A stretch of 47,309 nucleotides of DNA, taken from contig JAHYJW010000006.1 in NCBI GenBank assembly GCA_019428815.1, positions 1 to 47,309 on the forward strand, in the 5' to 3' direction. Made by a program: the position numbers and the translations under genes. Position 1 is the stretch's first letter. Each line of letters opens with the position of its first letter. A model generated the notes under the pieces. That model had not been told where the DNA came from, made no database searches, and saw only the letters and a list, made by a program, of their open reading frames with translations. Positions 42,085 to 47,309 of the stretch are shown piece by piece. Origin of the DNA: Patescibacteria group bacterium (GTDB taxonomy: Archaea; Nanobdellota; Nanobdellia; Pacearchaeales; GW2011-AR1).

Positions 42085-42137
42085 CCTTAATTAAATGTTT
42101 TGATTAATCATTCAGAAAGAATAAAATTTAATTAAGG
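42085..42137. promoter_or_regulatory. 12-bp perfect inverted repeat between two surface genes
   Basis: CCTTAATTAAAT (42085-42096) and ATTTAATTAAGG (42126-42137) are exact reverse complements 29 nt apart. The repeat lies between the 42154 stop and the 42037 promoter, both read on the minus strand. It could be an operator for the downstream gene or a terminator of the upstream one. Confidence 0.45.
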
Positions 42138-42153
42138 TGCAATACTCTGATTT

Positions 42154-42735
42154 TTATTTCTTTTTTTTGTTAAGATTTAGAGTATATATAATTACCCCTA
42201 CTAAAACCCCTATTATTAAAATTCCTAAAATAAATGGTGCATAGTTCTTTTTTTCTGCTTCTTCACCGTATAAAACACTTTCTTCAGTATCAACTACCTG
42301 TACTGGAAGTGTTTTAGAAATTGCAGAAGCCATTTTAATCATACCCCCCTCTCCAGGAGAAACTTCTTGAAAAAGTATTGGGACTTGATAAATGTCCCCT
42401 ACCTTAGCATTTGAAGGAACCTCTATTTTGATCCTAACAGGAATGTCACTAGATCCAAAAGGAACTAAATAATCTGTATTCTGATCCATTAAGCTAACTA
42501 TAACATTAGCCTCATTTACACTTGCTCTTAAGGTTACATCTTCTTCTCCTACCATATTTTGTAGTTCTAGTGTAACAATCGTTGATTCCCCGGGGGAAAG
42601 TTTTATTGGATTAGTCCTCCAATAAGGACTTGAAACTCCTGTAGAAGTTATAAGGGGGATTAAAGCAATTAATAATAATCCGGATAAAGCAAAAAGGATT
42701 TCATTCCTATTAAATTTTTTCTTTTTAGTCTCCAT
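42154..42735 (-). CDS. Exported protein with NEW3-like domain and C-terminal TM
   Basis: A 193-aa protein: basic N-terminus (METKKKKFNRNE), signal/anchor helix at about 13-31 (ILFALSGLLLIALIPLITS), one beta-sandwich domain (KLSPGESTIVTLELQNMVGEEDVTLRAS), then a TM helix at about 167-187 (FILGILIIGVLVGVIIYTL) and a Lys tail. Its single-domain type I layout resembles a minimal version of the larger neighbours. A TATA-like ATATAAA is about 28 nt upstream on the minus strand. Unrecognised; surface accessory protein by layout. Confidence 0.7.
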   Translation of the reverse strand: METKKKKFNRNEILFALSGLLLIALIPLITSTGVSSPYWRTNPIKLSPGESTIVTLELQNMVGEEDVTLRASVNEANVIVSLMDQNTDYLVPFGSSDIPVRIKIEVPSNAKVGDIYQVPILFQEVSPGEGGMIKMASAISKTLPVQVVDTEESVLYGEEAEKKNYAPFILGILIIGVLVGVIIYTLNLNKKKK

Positions 42736-42784
42736 ATTTCTTTATATTTTCTTTTCTTTTTATATCTTTTTAATAAATTTAATC

Positions 42785-43699
42785 TTATCCAATTACTTCA
42801 GTAATCCAAGGGCCTAAACCTGCAGTTGTATAATCTTGTGCTAAGATTCCTGTTGGAAGTCCCTTTAAACAAAAGTATAATGTTTCTTGTCCAGATGTTT
42901 GATTGTTATAATTTAAGGTGTTATTCCCCCTGTATAAGGCCGCACTAGTTATTTTTTGAGCAGTATCATTTTGCATAATATCTCCACTACATCCTGTAGA
43001 GATTATATCTACAGTAAAGTTATTTGCAAATATGGAATATCCTGAATTAGGAACCCCTATTAAATCTAAAGCTGTAACATTAACCTCTAACCCATCTGCA
43101 TTACCTGTATTATTAATTACAATAGGGTCATTATCTGAGCCTATATCTGTACTGGAAGGGCCTACTCCTGGCCATGTTAGAGCTTTTGGTGATAATGCCA
43201 TTGAAGTTAGTTCGTTGTATTGAAATGTTGTTGAAGAATTTTCTGCTGAATCTTCAGAGTTATCTTTAATTGAGACATTAATTGTCCAGTCCCCTGCTTC
43301 ATCAAAATACCACATATCTATGATACAGGTATAATTTTTTCTGTTTCCAGATGTTGAACCCGCAACACAACTTTCATTGTATCTTGTTGTTTCTCCAATT
43401 CTTTGGAAATAAGCCTTTGCAGTACTGTCATTGATATCTGAAACTCCATTTTCATCTTGGACTGTGAAATAGAATTCAATACTCTTAGTACCTGATTCAA
43501 CAGGACTTTGTAAAGAGATTGTTTCTACAATTGGAATTGTTGGAGCAGCATTTCCTACAGTAATTGTTACAGTTACATTCTCTTTAGTCGCCCAACCTGT
43601 AACTTGTCCCCATAAATCAGAAAAAAATCCTGCAGAAATCAGAGGTATAACTAATAACAAAGAAAACATCATAATTGTTATTATCTTCCCTCTTTTCAT
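42785..43699 (-). CDS. Secreted two-domain beta protein related to the GLUG-HTH protein
   Basis: A 304-aa protein with a clean signal peptide (KRGKIITIMMFSLLLVIPLISA), an Ig-like domain (SPVESGTKSIEFYFTVQDENG... with AYFQRIGETTRYNES), and a second beta domain with IVINNTGNADGLEVNVTALDL. It ends at GLGPWITEVIG with no C-terminal anchor. Both domains are repeated almost unchanged in the next upstream gene (43781-47308), where the chain continues past the same point into a hydrophobic stretch and HTH domains. A 150-nt segment matches at 147 positions. It is probably a soluble or anchorless sister of that receptor-like protein. TATA is 27 nt upstream. Confidence 0.75.
   Translation of the reverse strand: MKRGKIITIMMFSLLLVIPLISAGFFSDLWGQVTGWATKENVTVTITVGNAAPTIPIVETISLQSPVESGTKSIEFYFTVQDENGVSDINDSTAKAYFQRIGETTRYNESCVAGSTSGNRKNYTCIIDMWYFDEAGDWTINVSIKDNSEDSAENSSTTFQYNELTSMALSPKALTWPGVGPSSTDIGSDNDPIVINNTGNADGLEVNVTALDLIGVPNSGYSIFANNFTVDIISTGCSGDIMQNDTAQKITSAALYRGNNTLNYNNQTSGQETLYFCLKGLPTGILAQDYTTAGLGPWITEVIG
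43265..43414. repeat. 150-bp near-identical repeat, copy A
   Basis: Matches 44840-44989 at 147 of 150 positions by hand count. Both copies encode the same Ig-like segment (around MWYFDEAGDWTINVSI) in consecutive genes. Confidence 0.85.
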
Positions 43700-43780
43700 T
43701 TTATTTTTAAGATTTAACTCTTTTTAAATATTATTATCTTCTGAATATTCAATTTAATAATCTTAATTGTTTATCTTTCT

Positions 43781-46700
43781 TTATTGTGATATTTTTTCTT
43801 TTGCTTTTGTGTATACTGTCCAGATGTTTCTTTGGTCTCTTTCAAGTAATTCTGCTATTTCTATAAACTTGAGTCCTTTTTGTTTCATATACAATATTAC
43901 TGATTCTAAGATTGTTAGTTTTTTATTTTTAAATATTGATAATGGAATCAAAAATCCTTTATCTCTCTTTTTTTTGATTGATGTTAGTTGTTTCTCTTTA
44001 GCCTTTTTATAAGCAGTCCAAATTGTTCTTTCATTTCTTTGAAGTATGTTAGAAATTTCTTTATAACTCATATTTAAATTCTCTTTCATATATCCCACAA
44101 GAGATTCTAGAGCACCTAATTCTTTTGAGAAGATTGTTGATGGAATGTTCTTTTCCTGTTCTATTAATTTCAAGATATCTTTTTTACCAAACCCATATTT
44201 CTTAGATAACTTTTCTATAAGTATGTCTATAATCTCCTTTTTACCTAAGCTGTATTCTTCTTTAAGTTCATCAAGGATCAAATCAATTGCTCCAAATAAT
44301 TTATCTTCTCCAAGTCTTTTTTTACTTATTCTTCTTTTCTGTTTTTTTGCAGGAATTATTGCAACTAATAAAATTGTTATCTCCCAAGGGCCTAATCTCG
44401 AAGTTGAATACTCTTGGGAAGCTATGTTTGTTGGGAATCCCCTTAGACAAAAGTATAATTTCCCTTGTCCAGATGTTTCATTTTGGTAATTTAAAGAATT
44501 GTTTCCTCTTGAGAGTATGAGACTGGTATTTATAGAAGTAGAATTTTGTGTCGTTGTTCCGCTACATCCATCAGATTCTTTATCCACACTAAAATTATTT
44601 GCAAATATCGAATAATCTAAATTTGTGAGCCCTACTAAATCAAGTGCAGTGATATTAACACTCAAACCTTCTGCATTCCCAGTATTATTAATAACCAAAT
44701 AATTACTCGCAGTAACATTAAAAACCCCTAAGGATAAAGGAGAAGGCCATGTTAGAGTTGTTGGGGATAATACCATTGCAGTTAATTCATTATACTGGAA
44801 GGTCGTTGAAGAATTTTCTGCATAGTCCCCTGCATTATTTTTAATTGAGACATTAATTGTCCAGTCCCCTGCTTCATCAAAATACCACATATCTATGGTA
44901 CATGTATAATTTTTTCTATTTCCAGATGTTGAACCCGCAACACAACTTTCATTGTATCTTGTTGTTTCTCCAATTCTTTGGAAATAAGCTTTTGCAGTAG
45001 AATCTTCTAACTCTGAAACTCCCATCTCATTTTCTGCTGTGAAAATAAAACTAATTTGTTTTATATTTCCCTCAATAGGATTTTGTAAAGAAATTGTCTC
45101 AACAAAAGGGATTGTTGGTCCAGGTATTGATTCATATCTTGGAAAAATAATCTTTGAGTCCCCTGTTGTCCCATTTGTTGCATTAAAACCTAAAACAGTA
45201 TACCTAGCGTTTGGCCCTCCACCAGCAGTTCCTCCAACATATTGGACTCTTACCCTTTTATTTGTTAAATTTTTTGGACTTATTTCTTCTCTAAAAGTGT
45301 ATTTAACTAAGGTTTCAGTAAGAAGATCATTTCTCCCCCCTTTTGTTTTGGTCATAATTAACTGGGGGTTAGAAGAACCATCGGAATCTACAATATGAAC
45401 ATTCAGTGTTGCAATGGGGTCTCCTCCTTCCGTAGCACTTTTACGAAGCCATAATTCTAAGGTCCAGTTTGAATTTTCTAATATATCATAATCTAAAACT
45501 GGAGAAAGAAAATTTTGTGTTACTAATCCAATCTCTTCAAGGTTATTCCCAGATTCTAAAAGTAATTCATTCCCGGTTCTTAAAAATGAAGATGCATTAG
45601 GAATTTCAACAGATAAGGTAGTGATTTCTGTTTGATTCCAATTGCCTGAATTATCAGAAGCATACCATTTATATCCCACATAATTATAGGGGGTGTTACT
45701 TAATCTTTTTGTAACATTTGCCCATTCTGGTGTTTCTGTAAAATTAACCGCAGAGTCATTTACCCAACTTCCAGAATTGTTTGTAGAAAAAATCCATTGT
45801 CCACTTGAATTTAATGCCCGTTCATCATTCCATAAAACAGAAAAAAGTGTGGGGCTATAGATAGTAGTGTTATTATGAGAGATGTTAGAATAAAAAGGGG
45901 ATGTGTTATCAGGCCCTAATGAAGTGACTAAGGTGAATATTTCGGCTTGATTCCACTTTCCATCATTATCTTTTGCATACCCTCTATACCCGATTGTTAT
46001 CCCTAACGTTTCATTTAAGATTTTTGTAACATTTGCCCATTCTGGTGTTTCTGTAAAATTAACTGCAGAGTCATTTACCCAACTTCCTGAGTTATTTGTA
46101 GAAAAAATCCATTGTCCATTAGGATGTAAAGCTACTTCATCATTCCATTTAATTGAAAAGAGTGTCGATTCATTTATTTTTGAACTATTGTAACCTGAAT
46201 CAGAATACACAGGAGGTAAGCCTTCCCACCATAATCGCGGATAATCTGTTTCATCCTTTATGAACCATGTTTCATTAGTCCAATTTTCTAATCTTTGAAT
46301 ATCCCAACCTGCATTGTCAAAAGTTGAAAAATTTTGCATTCCTGTTGTAGTTTTCCCCGTAGCATTTCCTGTAGTTGAAGTTTGATTAGAAGTATTTATA
46401 TCAAAAAAGTTTCCTATATCTTTCCAGCCCCCCCCTATATTCTGCCTTCCCACAAAACCTTTATCTGTTGGATCAGGACCAGAATAATAAACAGGACCTG
46501 TAGAATAAGAATTTGAAATTGAACTCTGATAATTATGCCCTACAAAACTTGCAACATTATCAGGTTCAGTTATTGAAGTGCTTATTATAACTCCCTCAGA
46601 ATAAGAATTTGAAATTAATGATTGATTAATCCCCCCAATAAAACCTCCCACATACAAATTTCCAGTTACGTTTACAAAAGAATAAGAATTAGAAATCTTT

Positions 46701-47308
46701 GCGTTTTTAAGACAATATCCCACTAATCCTCCTGCGTAGTTTTCATTAATTGATACATTTACGAGAGCATAAGAATTGTTAATACTCCCTCCTTCGAGTA
46801 TTCCAACAAGCCCTCCGGTGTAGCTCCCTAATTCTCCCCCCTTAACTGTCCCAATAAAATAAGACTTTTCTATATTTTGTTCGCTTTTTCCAATTAACCC
46901 CCCCAAAATGGTATCCGCATTTATAACTCCTGTTGCATAAGAATTTGAAATAGTTCCGTTATTGTAACCTGCTAAACCTCCGACAAATGATGATCCTGAA
47001 ATGTTAACGTCTATTAAACCCAGATTGTTTATTGCACTCCCAAATTTGGCATAACCTATTAATCCCCTGTATTCTTTGCCTGTGTTACCTATGAACAAAT
47101 TTGAAATAGTATAATTCTGCCCATCAAATGTACCCTTAAAGGAATCTGAAGTATCCCCGAGTGGATCCCACCCATTTGTTGCACCTTGAGCTAAACAATA
47201 ATCTGATATGCCCGGATATGAACCTGGAGCTTTGTAAGAACCCTCGTTACAAAAATCTAAATCATTTTTTAAAATAAAAGAAGAGGTTAAATTATTTCTG
47301 ATATTATA
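43781..47308 (-). CDS. GLUG/Ig surface protein with C-terminal tandem HTH, 5'-truncated
   Basis: The frame is open to the window edge, so the gene is truncated upstream (1175 aa visible). Order: a GLUG module (SFILKNDLDFC, GATNGWDPLGD, FDGQNYTISNL, then units like GGLAGYNNGTISNSYATG), two Ig-like domains (GQWIFSTNNSGSWVNDSAV), a jelly-roll-like domain, and two beta domains shared with 42785-43699. Then WEITILLVAIIPA, a short hydrophobic stretch, is followed by KKQKRR and 180 residues of basic helical sequence. That tail has two related units with helix-turn-helix look: MSYKEISNILQRNERTIWTA and KFIEIAELLERDQRNIWTVY, each preceded by an (I/L)P(S/L)(T/S)IF segment. The likely topology is outside-TM-inside, giving a cytoplasmic DNA-binding tail. 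Confidence 0.82.
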   Translation of the reverse strand, partial: YNIRNNLTSSFILKNDLDFCNEGSYKAPGSYPGISDYCLAQGATNGWDPLGDTSDSFKGTFDGQNYTISNLFIGNTGKEYRGLIGYAKFGSAINNLGLIDVNISGSSFVGGLAGYNNGTISNSYATGVINADTILGGLIGKSEQNIEKSYFIGTVKGGELGSYTGGLVGILEGGSINNSYALVNVSINENYAGGLVGYCLKNAKISNSYSFVNVTGNLYVGGFIGGINQSLISNSYSEGVIISTSITEPDNVASFVGHNYQSSISNSYSTGPVYYSGPDPTDKGFVGRQNIGGGWKDIGNFFDINTSNQTSTTGNATGKTTTGMQNFSTFDNAGWDIQRLENWTNETWFIKDETDYPRLWWEGLPPVYSDSGYNSSKINESTLFSIKWNDEVALHPNGQWIFSTNNSGSWVNDSAVNFTETPEWANVTKILNETLGITIGYRGYAKDNDGKWNQAEIFTLVTSLGPDNTSPFYSNISHNNTTIYSPTLFSVLWNDERALNSSGQWIFSTNNSGSWVNDSAVNFTETPEWANVTKRLSNTPYNYVGYKWYASDNSGNWNQTEITTLSVEIPNASSFLRTGNELLLESGNNLEEIGLVTQNFLSPVLDYDILENSNWTLELWLRKSATEGGDPIATLNVHIVDSDGSSNPQLIMTKTKGGRNDLLTETLVKYTFREEISPKNLTNKRVRVQYVGGTAGGGPNARYTVLGFNATNGTTGDSKIIFPRYESIPGPTIPFVETISLQNPIEGNIKQISFIFTAENEMGVSELEDSTAKAYFQRIGETTRYNESCVAGSTSGNRKNYTCTIDMWYFDEAGDWTINVSIKNNAGDYAENSSTTFQYNELTAMVLSPTTLTWPSPLSLGVFNVTASNYLVINNTGNAEGLSVNITALDLVGLTNLDYSIFANNFSVDKESDGCSGTTTQNSTSINTSLILSRGNNSLNYQNETSGQGKLYFCLRGFPTNIASQEYSTSRLGPWEITILLVAIIPAKKQKRRISKKRLGEDKLFGAIDLILDELKEEYSLGKKEIIDILIEKLSKKYGFGKKDILKLIEQEKNIPSTIFSKELGALESLVGYMKENLNMSYKEISNILQRNERTIWTAYKKAKEKQLTSIKKKRDKGFLIPLSIFKNKKLTILESVILYMKQKGLKFIEIAELLERDQRNIWTVYTKAKEKISQ
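44840..44989. repeat. 150-bp near-identical repeat, copy B
   Basis: Partner of 43265-43414, in direct orientation, 1.6 kb away. Confidence 0.85.
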
Positions 47309-47309
47309 T
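47100..47309. repeat. GLUG-module repeat at the right window edge (inverted partner at 1-210)
   Basis: Reverse-complement partner of the left edge; codes for the opening part of a GLUG module in the minus-strand gene. Confidence 0.8.

Noticed and set aside
44340-44420. Frameshift between the ectodomain and the HTH tail of the minus-strand GLUG gene.
   Set aside because: The frame is continuous, and the sister gene at 42785 ends naturally at the same point; a sequencing error cannot be excluded but nothing in the sequence demands it.
43767-45398. Several plus-strand ORFs (81, 114, 77 and 119 aa) opposite the GLUG-HTH gene.
   Set aside because: They are antisense shadows of a long convincing reading frame and lack a promoter or recognisable domain.
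1-47309. CRISPR array, phage or transposon.
   Set aside because: The only short repeats are GLUG-coding or promoter elements; no regularly spaced direct repeats, cas genes, integrase or transposase are visible.

Overview
The window looks like AT-rich genomic DNA from an archaeon, most likely a DPANN lineage of the Woesearchaeota/Pacearchaeota type; the lineage is inferred from gene content and style, not from a search. Archaeal markers are clear: TFB, ribosomal proteins eS1, eS8 and eL42, an Sm-like protein, a GINS subunit, archaeal-type phosphoglycerate mutase, RNase Z, FtsY, a Ser-His-Asp signal peptidase and an intron-bearing tRNA-Arg. At least fourteen genes carry a TATA element (TTTATAA or close to it) centred 25-28 nt before the ATG, which implies leaderless mRNAs and helped me correct several starts. 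I see no rRNA, transposase, phage gene or CRISPR array.

Layout. 2-6696: a 5'-truncated GLUG-repeat surface protein, a small membrane protein and a membrane-anchored beta-sandwich protein, closely packed. 6829-9312: an archaeal/ER-type signal peptidase, then two tandem copies of a two-gene unit (a small membrane protein plus a secreted subunit of about 205 aa). 9358-16936: a second anchored beta-sandwich protein, a small membrane protein that overlaps it, and two very large cadherin/Ig-like surface proteins. 16970-21880: MoxR ATPase, DUF58 protein, BatA-like VWA membrane protein, then a membrane-tethered HerA/DUF87-type ATPase. 21914-27525: housekeeping genes (ftsY, apgM, GINS, YbjQ family, ndk, eS1, eL42) with tRNA-Thr and tRNA-Val. 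27580-36365: a small two-TM protein, a pilin-like-N-terminus protein, a 1985-aa exported protein with a possible NlpC/P60-like C-terminus, tRNA-Leu and a second small two-TM paralogue. 36451-40263: tfb, eS8, Sm-like protein, rnz, tRNA-Arg (with intron), tRNA-Cys and a YjbQ-family gene. 40295-47308: four surface-protein genes on the minus strand, ending in a second 5'-truncated GLUG protein that carries tandem helix-turn-helix motifs at its C-terminus.

Most of the window therefore encodes the cell surface: exported Asn-rich proteins, the peptidase that could mature them, and ATPase/VWA proteins that could assemble them. The boldest candidates for something new are (i) the GLUG/Ig ectodomain joined to tandem HTH motifs, a possible transmembrane one-component regulator; (ii) the signal peptidase plus duplicated subunit cassette next to the MoxR-DUF58-VWA operon; and (iii) the pilin-like/giant-protein pair. 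Both window ends lie inside related GLUG genes in opposite orientation, so the ends look like assembly breaks at repeats.
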